A stretch of DNA of 64,000 nt from Novosphingobium clariflavum (GCF_026420865.1 NZ_JAPCWC010000004.1:339137-403136), one strand, 5' to 3'. Shown: positions 1 through 9,238, numbered from the stretch's first letter. Notes: generated by a model from the sequence alone, not told the origin. Program-made: numbers and translations.

Positions 1-1
1 C

Positions 2-1828
2 GTGATCGGCGGCGGCCATGCCGGCTGCGAGGCAGCGGCCGTGGCCGCTCGCATGGGCGCGCGCGTGGCGCTTGTCAGCTTCGACATCGACGCCGTCGGC
101 GCGATGAGCTGCAATCCTGCCATCGGCGGATTGGGCAAGGGCCACCTCGTGCGCGAGGTCGATGCCTTTGACGGACTCATCGGCCGGGCGGCCGATGCGG
201 CGGCGATTCACTATCGCATGCTCAATCGCTCGAAGGGCAGCGCGGTGCAGGGCCCGCGTGTCCAGGCCGACCGCAAGCTGTTCAAGGCGGCGATCCACCG
301 GATGCTGAAAGAGCAGGGGGATCTGACTCTGGTCGCGGGCGAAGCCGCCGCGCTGGTGATGGAGCAGGGCAGGGTGGTCGGCATCGATCTGGCCGATGGC
401 TCTCGCCTCGATGCGCGCGCGGTCGTGCTCTGCACCGGCACCTTCCTTGGCGGGACTCTGTTCCGGGGCGAGGAACGCATGGTCGGTGGCCGGATCGGCG
501 AAAGCTCGGCGCAGAAGCTGGCGGCGCAATTGCGCGAGGCCAAGCTGCCGATGGCCCGCCTTAAGACGGGGACGCCGCCGCGTCTCGATGGTCGCACGAT
601 CGACTGGGCGCGGCTGGGCGAGCAGCCCTCCGATGTCGATCCCTGGACGATGTCGGCCATGGGGCAGCGCCGCGAAGTGCCGCAGGTGTTCTGTGCGATC
701 ACGCGGACGAACCCGCGCACGCATGAAGTGATCCGCTCCAACCTCCATCGCTCGCCGTTGTTCTCGGGCGCGATCGGGGCACAGGGACCGCGTTATTGCC
801 CTTCGATCGAAGACAAGATTCACCGCTTTGCCGACCGTGACGGCCACCAGATTTTCCTTGAGCCCGAGGGCCTCGACAATCCGCTGGTCTATCCCAACGG
901 CGTGAGTACCTCGCTGCCCGCCGACGTTCAGCTGGACATGCTGCGCACGATGGAAGGGCTGGAACGGGTGGAGATGGTCGTCCCCGGTTATGCGGTCGAG
1001 TACGATCACATCGATCCCAGGGCGCTGCGCACGAGTCTGGAACTGCGCGAGATGGCCGGTCTCTATTGTGCCGGTCAGATCAATGGCACGACCGGATACG
1101 AGGAAGCCGCGGCGCAAGGGCTGGTCGCCGGCATGCATGCAGCCGCTGCGGTCCTGGGCCGAGAGCCTGCTCCGCTGGACCGGGCCAACAGCTACATGGC
1201 GGTGATGATCGACGATCTCACCCTGCACGGTGTGAGCGAGCCCTATCGCATGCTCACCGCGCGCGCCGAGTACCGTCTGCGCCTTCGCGCCAACAATGCC
1301 ACCACCCGGCTGACACCGCTGGCTATCGATGCCGGCGCGGTCGGCCCGGCTCGACGGGAATGGTTCGCCCGCCGCCTGGAAGCGCGCGCCGAACTGGAAG
1401 CGGCTTTTGATGCGCCCGTAGCCTCTGCCGAAATGGCGCAGGCGGGCCTGCCGGTCCGTCCCGACGCCGGCCGTCTGCCCATTCGCGAGTGGTTGCGGTT
1501 CGGCGGTGTCGATCTGGCCGGGCTCTCGCCATGGATCGCCAGCGCGCATCTCGCCGATTCCGCACTGGCGGAAGAACTGGCCGAGGATGCAGCCTATGCG
1601 CCTTACCTTGACCGGCAGGAACGCGAGCTGCGCGATCTGCGTGCGAGCGAATCCCTGCCGCTCCCCGACGATTTTCCCTATGCCGAGATTCCCGGCCTCT
1701 CGCGCGAGATGGTCGAGCGACTGACCAGGGCGCGACCGGAAACGCTCGCCGCCGCTGGTCGGATTCCCGGAATCACTCCCGCAGCGCTTGCCGCGCTGCT
1801 TGTCCATGCCCGCAAGGAAGCAGCGTGA
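2..1828 (+). CDS. mnmG: tRNA uridine-5-carboxymethylaminomethyl modification enzyme MnmG (GidA), 5' end outside window
   Basis: FAD-dependent subunit which, with MnmE, installs the carboxymethylaminomethyl group on U34 of certain tRNAs. The visible protein begins inside the N-terminal FAD-binding fold ([10 protein letters not shown]) and continues with the family signature [18 protein letters not shown] and the GTFLGG motif; the C-terminal helical domain is complete. Family members are about 620 residues and 608 are present, so only about ten N-terminal residues are missing; the first GTG is an internal codon, not the start. The stop overlaps the rsmG start by 4 nt (GTGA), so the two genes are probably translationally coupled. 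The order mnmG-rsmG-parA-parB is the classic origin-proximal arrangement. Confidence 0.97.
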   Translation: MIGGGHAGCEAAAVAARMGARVALVSFDIDAVGAMSCNPAIGGLGKGHLVREVDAFDGLIGRAADAAAIHYRMLNRSKGSAVQGPRVQADRKLFKAAIHRMLKEQGDLTLVAGEAAALVMEQGRVVGIDLADGSRLDARAVVLCTGTFLGGTLFRGEERMVGGRIGESSAQKLAAQLREAKLPMARLKTGTPPRLDGRTIDWARLGEQPSDVDPWTMSAMGQRREVPQVFCAITRTNPRTHEVIRSNLHRSPLFSGAIGAQGPRYCPSIEDKIHRFADRDGHQIFLEPEGLDNPLVYPNGVSTSLPADVQLDMLRTMEGLERVEMVVPGYAVEYDHIDPRALRTSLELREMAGLYCAGQINGTTGYEEAAAQGLVAGMHAAAAVLGREPAPLDRANSYMAVMIDDLTLHGVSEPYRMLTARAEYRLRLRANNATTRLTPLAIDAGAVGPARREWFARRLEARAELEAAFDAPVASAEMAQAGLPVRPDAGRLPIREWLRFGGVDLAGLSPWIASAHLADSALAEELAEDAAYAPYLDRQERELRDLRASESLPLPDDFPYAEIPGLSREMVERLTRARPETLAAAGRIPGITPAALAALLVHARKEAA

Positions 1829-2466
1829 TTTCCACTGAAGACGAAGCGCGTGACTGGCTGCGCGCTCTGCCCGAATACGACCAGGCCGCGCAGGAGCGGC
1901 TGGAGATTCTGGTCCGCATGCTGGCCGAAGAGAACACCCGGCAGAATCTGGTATCGGCCGCCAGCCTCGATCAGGTCTGGCTGCGACACATCGTCGACAG
2001 TGCCCAGCTGCTGCCGCATGTTCCACGTGGAACATCGTCGCCCTGGATCGACCTCGGCACCGGCGCGGGTTTCCCCGGTCTGGTGATCGCGGCGCTGCGT
2101 CCCGAGTGCGAAGTGCTGATGGTCGAATCGCGCGCGCGGCGAATCGAGTGGCTCGATCGCGCCCGACTGGCGATGGGGCTCGACAAGGCGAGGGTGCTTG
2201 GCCAGCGTCTGGAACTGGTAGAAACACGTGAGGCGCGCGTGATCTCGGCGCGCGCTTTTGCGCCGCTGGAAAAACTCCTCACCTTATCCGCGCGGTTTTC
2301 CACAAGCGACACGGTCTGGCTGTTGCCCAAAGGGCGGTCCGCACAGCAAGAATTGGACGACCTTCGCAAATGGCGGCATGTGTTCCACGTGGAACAGTCC
2401 CTGACGGATCCGCAAGCGGGCATCATTGTCGGCACGCTGGCCGGCGGGAAGGGTAAGACCAAGTGA
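1825..2466 (+). CDS. rsmG: 16S rRNA (guanine527-N7)-methyltransferase RsmG (GidB)
   Basis: SAM-dependent methyltransferase for G527 of 16S rRNA; its loss gives low-level streptomycin resistance in studied bacteria. The 213-residue protein has the usual length and the SAM-binding loop [10 protein letters not shown] at residues 76-85, preceded by the NLVS...[11 protein letters not shown] block typical of RsmG. The GTG start overlaps the mnmG stop, and the stop overlaps the GTG of parA, again by 4 nt. The coding sequence contains two complete parS palindromes (codons 65-70 and 186-191), so this gene also serves as part of the centromere; the residues they encode lie outside the SAM loop. Confidence 0.96.
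   Translation: MISTEDEARDWLRALPEYDQAAQERLEILVRMLAEENTRQNLVSAASLDQVWLRHIVDSAQLLPHVPRGTSSPWIDLGTGAGFPGLVIAALRPECEVLMVESRARRIEWLDRARLAMGLDKARVLGQRLELVETREARVISARAFAPLEKLLTLSARFSTSDTVWLLPKGRSAQQELDDLRKWRHVFHVEQSLTDPQAGIIVGTLAGGKGKTK
2018..2035. promoter_or_regulatory. parS: parS site 1 (inside rsmG)
   Basis: Perfect 18-bp palindrome ATGTTCCACGTGGAACAT containing the TGTTCCACGTGGAACA form of the bacterial parS centromere, about 430 bp upstream of parA. ParB is expected to bind here as a CTP-dependent clamp. The site lies in the rsmG reading frame. Confidence 0.93.
2381..2396. promoter_or_regulatory. parS: parS site 2 (inside rsmG)
   Basis: Second perfect copy of the 16-bp palindrome TGTTCCACGTGGAACA, near the 3' end of rsmG and 82 bp before the parA start. 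With site 1 it forms a pair 362 bp apart. Confidence 0.93.
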
Positions 2467-3239
2467 TCCGTATCGCGATTGCCAACCAGAAGGGCGGTGT
2501 CGGCAAGACCACGACGGCGATCAACATCGCCACCGCGCTCGCCGCCACTGGCTGGAAAACGCTGCTGATCGACCTCGACCCGCAAGGCAACGCTTCGACG
2601 GGGATCGGCATTTCCGCAGCGGAACGAACCGCCTCATCCTATGACGTGCTGGTCGATCGCGCCCGGGTTGCCGAATGCGTGATGGAAACCAAGATTCCCG
2701 GCCTCGACCTGCTGCCGGCGACGGTGGACCTCTCGGGCGCCGAGATCGAACTGGTCAACGCCGAAGACCGCGCCAATCGCCTGCGCACGCAGCTGCGCCC
2801 CGATCTGGGCTATGACGTCTGCCTGATCGATTGCCCGCCTTCGCTGGGCCTGCTGACGCTCAACGCGCTGACGGCGGCGGATACCCTGCTGGTGCCGCTG
2901 CAGTGCGAATTCTTCGCGCTCGAAGGTTTGAGCCAGCTGCTGCAGACCGTCGAGCGGGTGCAGCAGCGCTTCAACCCCGATCTTGGCATCATCGGCATCG
3001 CGCTCACCATGTTCGACCGCCGCAACCGCCTGACCGACCAGGTCTCCGAAGACGTGCGTTCGGTGCTGGGCTCGCTGGTGTTCGAAACCACGATCCCGCG
3101 CAACGTGCGCCTGTCGGAAGCGCCGAGCCACGGCGTGCCGGCTCTCATCTATGACCACACCTGTGCCGGCAGCCGCGCCTACATGGCGCTTGCCCGCGAA
3201 CTGATCACCCGACTGCCCGAGAAGAGGAAAGCGGCATGA
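2463..3239 (+). CDS. parA: Chromosome-partitioning ATPase ParA
   Basis: ParA/Soj ATPase that, as an ATP dimer on nucleoid DNA, drives segregation of ParB-parS complexes. The deviant Walker A box KGGVGKTT is at residues 10-17, Walker A' DLDPQGNAS at 37-45 and the Walker B strand ends in LIDCPPSLG. At 258 residues it has the standard chromosomal length and lacks the N-terminal HTH of plasmid ParAs. The GTG start (4-nt overlap with rsmG) gives the expected [13 protein letters not shown]-terminus. It overlaps parB by ATGA. Confidence 0.97.
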   Translation: MIRIAIANQKGGVGKTTTAINIATALAATGWKTLLIDLDPQGNASTGIGISAAERTASSYDVLVDRARVAECVMETKIPGLDLLPATVDLSGAEIELVNAEDRANRLRTQLRPDLGYDVCLIDCPPSLGLLTLNALTAADTLLVPLQCEFFALEGLSQLLQTVERVQQRFNPDLGIIGIALTMFDRRNRLTDQVSEDVRSVLGSLVFETTIPRNVRLSEAPSHGVPALIYDHTCAGSRAYMALARELITRLPEKRKAA

Positions 3240-4216
3240 GCGAAGAATCCATCGTCGGCGTCCCCCAGCAGGACGCTGTAGCTGCGGAAAAGCCATCGCC
3301 GGTCCGTCAGAAGCCCAAGGGGCTGGGGCGCGGCCTGGGGGCGTTGCTCGGTGAAACCCGGCGCGAGGAACCGCTTTCGGCGGGCGGCGAGAGCGCTGGT
3401 GCGCCCGCGACGCGGGCGGGTGGGCTTGCTGTCCTGGCGATTTCCGACATCACCCCGCATCCCGATCAGCCGCGCCGGATCTTCGACGAGGAAGCGCTGG
3501 AGGAACTTGCCGCCTCGATCGCGCATCGCGGGGTCATTCAGCCGATCATCGTGCGGCCGATGCCGCGGGGCGGCTATCAGCTCGTTGCCGGTGAACGCCG
3601 CTGGCGGGCCGCGCAGAAGGCGCAGCTGCACGAGATTCCAGCGCTGGTGCGTGAGCTCACCGAGCGTGAGGTCATGGCGCTGGCGCTGATCGAGAACCTC
3701 CAGCGCGAGGATCTCAACCCCATCGAAGAGGCGCGCGCCTACAACCGCCTGGCCGAATTCGAAGGCATGACCCAGGCCGAGATCGCCCGCATGGTCGACA
3801 AGAGCCGCAGTCATATCGCCAACTTCCAGCGCCTGCTGGCACTGCCTGACGGCGTGATCGCGAAAGTCGAGAATGGCAGCCTGTCGATGGGGCACGCGCG
3901 TGCCCTGATCGGCTGCGACGATGCCGAGGAAATCGCCGAGGCCGCGATCGGCAAGCAGATGTCGGTGCGCGACGTCGAGAAGCTGGTGCGCAAGAAGCTG
4001 CGCGGCGACGTGGCACCGCGCCGGGCGCGTACGGCGCGCAGCGCCACCGAGGACGCCGACATCGCCGCCGTGCAGAACCACCTCGAGGAATTCCTCGGCA
4101 TGCCGGTGAAGATCAGCGCCGATGCCGATCCCAAGTCGGGGACGGTGACGATCCGTTACGCGACGCTCGATCAGCTCGATCTGGTGTGTCAGCGTCTGAC
4201 CGGCGGCGCCATTTAG
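3236..4216 (+). CDS. parB: Chromosome-partitioning protein ParB
   Basis: parS-binding CTPase clamp of the segregation system. The N-terminal tail carries the LGRGLGALLG motif (residues 30-39), expected to contact ParA. The CTP-binding box GERRWRAA is at 119-126, a helix-turn-helix (TQAEIARMVDKSRSHIANFQ) at about 179-198, and the dimerisation domain fills the C-terminus. The length (326 residues) fits chromosomal ParB. Start and stop are clear; it ends in TAG directly before a palindromic repeat. Four parS-like sites in this window are its expected targets. Confidence 0.97.
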   Translation: MSEESIVGVPQQDAVAAEKPSPVRQKPKGLGRGLGALLGETRREEPLSAGGESAGAPATRAGGLAVLAISDITPHPDQPRRIFDEEALEELAASIAHRGVIQPIIVRPMPRGGYQLVAGERRWRAAQKAQLHEIPALVRELTEREVMALALIENLQREDLNPIEEARAYNRLAEFEGMTQAEIARMVDKSRSHIANFQRLLALPDGVIAKVENGSLSMGHARALIGCDDAEEIAEAAIGKQMSVRDVEKLVRKKLRGDVAPRRARTARSATEDADIAAVQNHLEEFLGMPVKISADADPKSGTVTIRYATLDQLDLVCQRLTGGAI

Positions 4217-4217
4217 A

Positions 4218-4320
4218 GCGTTTTCTAATCAGGTGGAATCACCTGATGACTCGGAAAACGCGTAAAACTAAAATCTTAGAGCATTTGATCCGATGCAATC
4301 GGATCGGAAACTGCTCTAAG
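4218..4320. repeat. Composite two-hairpin palindromic intergenic repeat
   Basis: Two two-tier stem-loops begin 2 bp after the parB stop. Unit 1 (4218-4261): outer arms GCGTTTTC/GAAAACGC and inner arms ATCAGGTG/CACCTGAT with a 4-nt loop. Unit 2 (4275-4320): outer arms CTTAGAGCA/TGCTCTAAG and inner arms GATCCGAT/ATCGGATC with a 3-nt loop. Both open with TTAGAGC. From memory, similar two-hairpin elements are scattered through alphaproteobacterial genomes (rhizobia, sphingomonads). There is no U-tract, so this is not a simple terminator, although it may protect the 3' end of the parB mRNA. Confidence 0.8.
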
Positions 4321-4334
4321 AAAAGAGGATGATT

Positions 4335-4519
4335 CTGGGGCCATCGGCCCCAGACCCCATTACCGTCTTCGTCGCGTCTCGCACGATCGGTTGAGCTTGA
4401 ATTGCAGCGCTTGGTCATTGAACGCCCTGGGGGCGCCAGTCTCTGCAATGGGCTGCGCCACCGATAGGCGAGGCGCGACGAAGACGGTAAGGGGGGGGCA
4501 GGGGGTGTTGACCCCCTGC
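4335..4519. repeat. MITE-like inverted-repeat element flanked by hairpins, no gene
   Basis: In the parB-msrC convergent gap, arms at 4355-4382 and 4468-4495 match as an inverted repeat; the core 23 bp (4360-4382 against 4468-4490) have one mismatch, and similarity continues inward to about 4391/4459 with small gaps. The enclosed 85 bp have no ORF. Short GC hairpins flank it: CTGGGGCC/GGCCCCAG (4335-4353) and GCAGGGGG/CCCCCTGC (4498-4519). The right one may also end msrC transcription. No transposase is present and no target duplication is obvious. Confidence 0.6.
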
Positions 4520-4549
4520 GTCATTCTTCAAAACATTGATCGAATTGAA

Positions 4550-5032
4550 TTAAATCGCCTCGGCAACCGCCGCCGCGAAACGCTCGATCCCCGCAGCATC
4601 CTCAGCGTCGAAACGGCCGGGCAGGGGGCTGTCGAGGTCGATCACCGCGATCACCTTGCCCTCGCGCAGCACCGGCACCACCAGTTCCGAGCGGCTTGCC
4701 GCATCGCAGGCGATATGGCCGGGGAAGGCGTGGACGTCGGGCACGACCTGGGTCTCGCCGCTTTGTGCCGCCGTGCCGCAGACGCCCTGGCCGAAGGGGA
4801 TGCGGATGCAGGCAGGCTTGCCGATGAAGGGCCCGAGCACCAGTTCGCCTTCGACGTTGCGGTAGAAGCCGGACCAGTTGAGGTCGGGCAGGTACTGCCA
4901 GAGCAGTGCGGCGAGGTTGGACATGTTGGCGACCGGGTCGGGCTCGCCGGCGACCAGTGCCTGCGCTGCCTCGGCAAGTTCGCCATAGAGTTCGGGCTTG
5001 GGCGTGCCGCCCTTGGGTGCGAAGTCGTACAT
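4550..5032 (-). CDS. msrC: Free methionine-(R)-sulfoxide reductase, GAF-domain (fRMsr/MsrC)
   Basis: Single-GAF-domain enzyme that reduces free L-methionine-(R)-sulfoxide to methionine with thioredoxin. The 160 residues form one GAF domain. Cys75, Cys85 and Cys109 have spacings of 10 and 24 residues, identical to the three catalytic/resolving cysteines of E. coli fRMsr (84/94/118 by my recollection), which separates it from signalling GAF proteins. The sequence around them (GKPACIRIPFGQGVCGTAA and the HIACD segment) is typical of the family. Monocistronic, convergent with parB; the ATG start at 5032 is the natural one. Confidence 0.93.
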   Translation of the reverse strand: MYDFAPKGGTPKPELYGELAEAAQALVAGEPDPVANMSNLAALLWQYLPDLNWSGFYRNVEGELVLGPFIGKPACIRIPFGQGVCGTAAQSGETQVVPDVHAFPGHIACDAASRSELVVPVLREGKVIAVIDLDSPLPGRFDAEDAAGIERFAAAVAEAI

Positions 5033-5094
5033 GACGCCGGGGTTACTCCAAGTCCTTGTTGCCGCCTAGCCGGTGCAGGCTTATTCCATGCGCC

Positions 5095-6576
5095 ATGCGC
5101 TCGATACTCATCAAAGTCGCCGTCGTCCTGCTGCTGATCGTCCTCGCCGTTGTCGGGGTGATTGCTTGGGCGCAGTATTCCAACACGTCCGACCTGCCGC
5201 TCGACGCGACGACGGGCAAGGACCCGAAGCTGGTCGAGGCCGATCCGCAGACCATTCCCAGCGTCAAGCTGGTGAGTACGGTGGGCTGGGCTCAGGGCGA
5301 GAAGCCCACGGCGGCGCCGGGTCTGGCCGTCAGCCGCTTCGCCGAAGGCCTGGACCATCCCCGCACGATGCTGACCCTGCCCAATGGCGACGTGCTGGTG
5401 GCCGAGGCCAATGCGCCTGCCGGAAACAAGCCCAGCGGCATCACCGGCATGGTGATGGGCTGGATGTTCAGCCAGGTCGGTGCCGACGTGCCGTCGCCCG
5501 ACAAGATCGTGCTGCTGCGCGATGCCGATGGTGACGGCAAGGCCGAGACCCGCGCGGACTTCCGCACCGCGGACATGCATTCGCCTTCGGGCATGGCCTA
5601 CCGCGACGACAAGCTCTACATCGCCAACCATGACGCCGTGCTCGAATTCGCCTTCACCCCCGGCGAGACCAAGCTGGTCGGCAAACCGCTGCGCAAGATG
5701 ATGGACCTGCCGGCGGCCGGCAATCACTGGATGCGCAACCTGCTCATGAGCGAGGACGGCGAGCATCTCTACGTTGCCGTCGGTTCGGCCACCAACATCG
5801 CCGACAACGGCATGGAGGCCGAGTCCGGCCGTGCGGCGATCTGGGAGATCGACGTCGCGACCGCCAAGGTCCGCCAGTTCGCGGCCGGCATGCGCAATCC
5901 CAACGGCATGGGCTGGAATCCCTCGACGGGAGAACTCTGGGCCACCGTGCAGGAGCGCGACATACTCGGCCCCGATCTGGTGCCGGATTATCTGACCAGC
6001 GTTCCGGTCGGCTCGCAGTATGGCTGGCCGTGGATCTACTGGAAGACCACCTTCGACGACCGCGTCCAGTGGCCGATGCAGACCTACATGCTCGAATATA
6101 CCCGCAAGCCCGAATACGCGATGGGTGCCCATGCGGCGGTGCTGGGCATGGTCTTTGCCAAGGGCGGCATCGTGCTGGGCGACACGTATGCCAACGGTGC
6201 CTTCGTGGCACGCCACGGTTCGTGGAACCGCCGCCCGGCGGTGGGCTACGACGTGGTCTTCGTGCCCTTCGACAAGAACGGCAATCCCAAGGACGTAAAG
6301 CCGATTCCGGTGCTCTCGGGCTTCCTCAAGGACGCCTCGCACACGCGCGGCCGCCCGACCTGGCTGGCCTTCGACAAGACCGGCAGCCTGCTGGTCAGCG
6401 ACGATACGGCGGGCATGATCTGGCGCGTCAATGCGCCGGGGGCCAAGCCGGCCGCCGCGATCACGGCGGTCGAGACCGAGCACATGAAGCCGCTCAAGGA
6501 ACTGAAGGATCCCACGGTTCCTGGCGTCGACACGATCGCCGGTTTCAAGAAGGGACCGGACCGCGTGCTGCCCTGA
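5095..6576 (+). CDS. PQQ-dependent sugar dehydrogenase-like protein (L-sorbosone dehydrogenase family)
   Basis: Six-bladed beta-propeller protein of the soluble glucose/sorbosone dehydrogenase family, predicted to oxidise a sugar or aldose with PQQ in the periplasm. I place the start at ATG 5095 (MRSILIKVAVVLLLIV), which makes residues 4-26 an uncleaved membrane anchor or signal; an upstream TTG at 5056 would add 13 residues with no signal character. Family blocks seen include the FAEGLDHPRTMLTLPNGDVLVAEA strand and the FAAGMRNPNGMGWNPSTGELWATVQERD segment with the conserved RNP. About 493 residues. Substrate unknown. A strong terminator follows 25 bp after the stop. Confidence 0.85.
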   Translation: MRSILIKVAVVLLLIVLAVVGVIAWAQYSNTSDLPLDATTGKDPKLVEADPQTIPSVKLVSTVGWAQGEKPTAAPGLAVSRFAEGLDHPRTMLTLPNGDVLVAEANAPAGNKPSGITGMVMGWMFSQVGADVPSPDKIVLLRDADGDGKAETRADFRTADMHSPSGMAYRDDKLYIANHDAVLEFAFTPGETKLVGKPLRKMMDLPAAGNHWMRNLLMSEDGEHLYVAVGSATNIADNGMEAESGRAAIWEIDVATAKVRQFAAGMRNPNGMGWNPSTGELWATVQERDILGPDLVPDYLTSVPVGSQYGWPWIYWKTTFDDRVQWPMQTYMLEYTRKPEYAMGAHAAVLGMVFAKGGIVLGDTYANGAFVARHGSWNRRPAVGYDVVFVPFDKNGNPKDVKPIPVLSGFLKDASHTRGRPTWLAFDKTGSLLVSDDTAGMIWRVNAPGAKPAAAITAVETEHMKPLKELKDPTVPGVDTIAGFKKGPDRVLP

Positions 6577-6601
6577 CCGGCAGACCTGCATGGAAATGAC
6601 A

Positions 6602-6627
6602 ACGGGGGGCCATCGGCCCCCCGTTTT
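6602..6627. terminator. Rho-independent terminator between convergent genes
   Basis: Ten-bp perfect stem ACGGGGGGCC / GGCCCCCCGT with a 3-nt loop, followed by TTT. It lies 25 bp after the sugar dehydrogenase and just downstream of the leftward DUF815 gene, so it can serve both strands. Confidence 0.85.
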
Positions 6628-6631
6628 CGAT

Positions 6632-7459
6632 TCAGACGACCTTGCCCGTGCGCCCTGCCAGTTCGGTGACATATTGCCAGGCCACGCGCCCCGAGCGGGC
6701 CCCGCGCCGACGCGACCATTCCAGCGCGTCGCTTTCCTCGAATTCCAGCCCGTACTGTTCGGCATAGCCGTGGATGATCGCGAGATAGGAAGGCTGGTCG
6801 CAGTTGTGATAGCCAATCGACAGGCCGAAGCGGTCGGCCAGGGCGAGGCGGTCGTCCACCACGTCGCGGGTGTTGATCGGATCGTCCTGCTCGCTCATCG
6901 TGCGGCCGACGATGGCGCGGCGGTTCGAGGTCACGGCAAGGCGGACATTGGCCGGACGCGCCTCGACGCCGCCTTCCAGCCACGAACGCAGCAGGCGCGG
7001 GCCGGTGCCGTCGCCTTCCTCGAAGCCGAGATCGTCGATGTAGACGAGGAACTGGCGGTCCACCCGCGCCAGCAGCGCAAACAGCGCGGTGACGCCGTGG
7101 AGCGCTTCCTGCGCGACCTGCACCAGCGCGATGCGGCCCGGATGCAGGTCCTGCGCCGCGCGGATGGCGGCGCGGATCACCGCCGACTTGCCCATCCCGC
7201 GCGAGCCCCAGAGCAGCATGTCGTGGGCGGCGTGGCCCTGGGCGAGCCGTTCGACATTGGTGACGACACGTTCCTTCTGGGCATCGATGCCGCGCAGCAT
7301 GGTGAGCGCCGGGGCTTCCAGCACCGGTACCGCGCGGGCCTCGCTGCCGGTCCAGACATAGGCCGGATGGGCCAGCCAGTCGGCGGCGGGGGCGGGGGGC
7401 GGCGCCAGGCGTTCGAGAGCGGCGGCAATACGGGTCAGGACGTCGATCTGGTCGGTCAC
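6632..7459 (-). CDS. DUF815-family P-loop ATPase
   Basis: AAA-type ATPase of the DUF815 family, conserved in alphaproteobacteria and of unclear function. Walker A GSRGMGKS is at residues 85-92, Walker B FLVYIDDLGF at about 137-146, and a sensor-like VTSNRR follows, then NTRDVVDDRLALADRFGL, which is characteristic of the family. 275 residues, normal length. The GTG start overlaps the stop of the upstream acyl-CoA dehydrogenase by 4 nt, indicating one transcript. The role is unknown; family membership is secure. Confidence 0.88.
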   Translation of the reverse strand: MTDQIDVLTRIAAALERLAPPPAPAADWLAHPAYVWTGSEARAVPVLEAPALTMLRGIDAQKERVVTNVERLAQGHAAHDMLLWGSRGMGKSAVIRAAIRAAQDLHPGRIALVQVAQEALHGVTALFALLARVDRQFLVYIDDLGFEEGDGTGPRLLRSWLEGGVEARPANVRLAVTSNRRAIVGRTMSEQDDPINTRDVVDDRLALADRFGLSIGYHNCDQPSYLAIIHGYAEQYGLEFEESDALEWSRRRGARSGRVAWQYVTELAGRTGKVV

Positions 7460-9189
7460 GCAGTCAGTTCCTCGCTGGTGAGGTCATAGAGCAGGTCCGC
7501 GCCTCTGGCGGCCTGTGCGAGTGCGCCCATGGCTGCCGGCACGATGTGCTGGGCAAAATAGCGGGCCACCACCTGCTTGCGCTTGGTGAAGCTGGCGGAG
7601 AGGTCCAGCGCGGGCAGCGCCGCGACCTGGCGTTCGAGCTGCCAGCCCGCCACCGCCACGGCGCAGGCTTCGAGGAAGGGGACGCTGGCGGCCAGACGGT
7701 CGTCGAGCGAACCGGCGATGAAGCGTTCAGCCGTGGCCTTGCAGCCCTGTGCGAGGTCCTGCAGCGGGGCGGAGCCCTCGGCGGCGATCTCGTCCATCAG
7801 GGCGAAGAGCACGCCGCCCTGTTCCATGCCGAGCTTGCGGGTGACGAGGTCGGCGGCCTGGATGCCGTTGGTGCCTTCGTAGATCGGGGCGATGCGGGCA
7901 TCGCGGTAGTGCTGTGCGGCGCCGGTCTCCTCGATGAAACCCATGCCGCCGTGGACCTGGATGCCGAGGCTGGCCACTTCCACGCCCAGGTCGGTGCACC
8001 AGGCCTTGACCAGCGGCACCAGCAGTTCGGCGCGCTGCTGGGCGGCACTGTCACCCATGCCGCCGCGGTCGAGCTGGCCGGTGGCGTAGTAGAGCAGGGC
8101 GCGGCCGCCCTCGGTCAGCGCGCGCATGCGCAGCAGGGTGCGGCGCACGTCGGGATGCTCGACGATGGCGACGGGGGCCTTGTCGGCCGAGCCCGCGCGG
8201 GCGGACTGCACGCGCTCGTTAGCGTAGGCCATCGCCTGCTGCATGGCCCGTTCGGCGATCTGCACACCCTGGGCACCGACATTGATGCGGGCGTTGTTCA
8301 TCATCGTGAACATGCAGCGCATGCCCTCGTTTTCCGCGCCGACCAGTTCGCCGATACACTCGCCGTTGTCGCCGTAGCTCATCACGCAAGTCGGCGAGGC
8401 GTGGATGCCGAGCTTGTGTTCGAGGCTGACGACCTTGAGGTCATTGCGGGCGCCGGGCGTGCCGTCGGCCTCGACATGGTACTTGGGCACCACGAAAAGC
8501 GAGATCCCGCGTGATCCTGCCGGCGCGCCGGGGGTGCGTGCCAGCACCAGGTGGACGATGTTTTCGGCAAGGTCATGCTCGCCCCAGGTGATGAAGATCT
8601 TCTGCCCGGCAATGCGGTACTTGCCGGCGTGCGGGCCTTCGGTGACCGGCACGGCCGTGCTGCGCAGCGCGCCGACGTCGGAACCGGCCTGAGGTTCGGT
8701 GAGATTCATCGTGCCGGACCATTCGCCGCTGACGATCCTGGCCAGATAGGTCGCCTGCTGGCTTTCGCTGCCGTGGTGAATCAGCGCCTCGATCGCGCCC
8801 ACGGTCAGCATCGGCAGCAGCGAGAAGGCCATGTTGGCGGTGCCCATGCATTCCATCACCGCGACGGCGAGCGACTGCGGCAGGTCCTGTCCGCCGAATG
8901 CCTCGGGCGCGGAAATGGAATTCCAGCCGGCTTCCACGAAGTCGCTATAGGCCTTGGCGAAACCTTCCGGCAGCACCACCTTGCCATCGACGAGGCGTGC
9001 GCCTTCGGTGTCCCCCAGGCGATTGAGCGGGGCCCATTCGCCCGCCGCGAACTGTCCGGCGCCTTCGACCACGGCTTCGACCACGTCGGGGCTGGCGGCG
9101 GCAAAGCGCTCGGTTTCGGCAAGCGCGTCAAGCCCGGCGTTGACGCGCAGGGCAAGAACCTGATCGATGCTGGGGGGATTAAAGCTCAT
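7456..9189 (-). CDS. Acyl-CoA dehydrogenase, DmdC-like long form
   Basis: FAD-dependent acyl-CoA dehydrogenase with the C-terminal extension seen in the 3-methylmercaptopropionyl-CoA dehydrogenase (DmdC) group. The start is ATG 9189 (MSFNPPSIDQVL), 577 residues; 20 extra codons upstream are in frame but lack family similarity. Seen: MNLTEPQAGSDVGALRSTA (FAD/substrate loop), KIFITWGEHD, QVHGGMGFIEETGAAQHYRD, and the catalytic-base segment PIYEGTNGIQA with the Glu of YEGT. DmdC-type enzymes act on MMPA-CoA or on short and branched acyl-CoAs; which applies cannot be told. Translationally coupled to the DUF815 ATPase and divergent from the Sua5 gene, sharing a 49-bp promoter gap. Confidence 0.93.
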   Translation of the reverse strand: MSFNPPSIDQVLALRVNAGLDALAETERFAAASPDVVEAVVEGAGQFAAGEWAPLNRLGDTEGARLVDGKVVLPEGFAKAYSDFVEAGWNSISAPEAFGGQDLPQSLAVAVMECMGTANMAFSLLPMLTVGAIEALIHHGSESQQATYLARIVSGEWSGTMNLTEPQAGSDVGALRSTAVPVTEGPHAGKYRIAGQKIFITWGEHDLAENIVHLVLARTPGAPAGSRGISLFVVPKYHVEADGTPGARNDLKVVSLEHKLGIHASPTCVMSYGDNGECIGELVGAENEGMRCMFTMMNNARINVGAQGVQIAERAMQQAMAYANERVQSARAGSADKAPVAIVEHPDVRRTLLRMRALTEGGRALLYYATGQLDRGGMGDSAAQQRAELLVPLVKAWCTDLGVEVASLGIQVHGGMGFIEETGAAQHYRDARIAPIYEGTNGIQAADLVTRKLGMEQGGVLFALMDEIAAEGSAPLQDLAQGCKATAERFIAGSLDDRLAASVPFLEACAVAVAGWQLERQVAALPALDLSASFTKRKQVVARYFAQHIVPAAMGALAQAARGADLLYDLTSEELTA

Positions 9190-9238
9190 TTTCGCGGTTT
9201 TCCTTGGCTTTCCTCGCGACGCGCTATAGCGCCGGGGC

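Noticed and set aside
2221..2235. GAAACACGTGAGGC as a possible extra parS
   Set aside because: Only the central CACGTG matches; the flanks are not palindromic.
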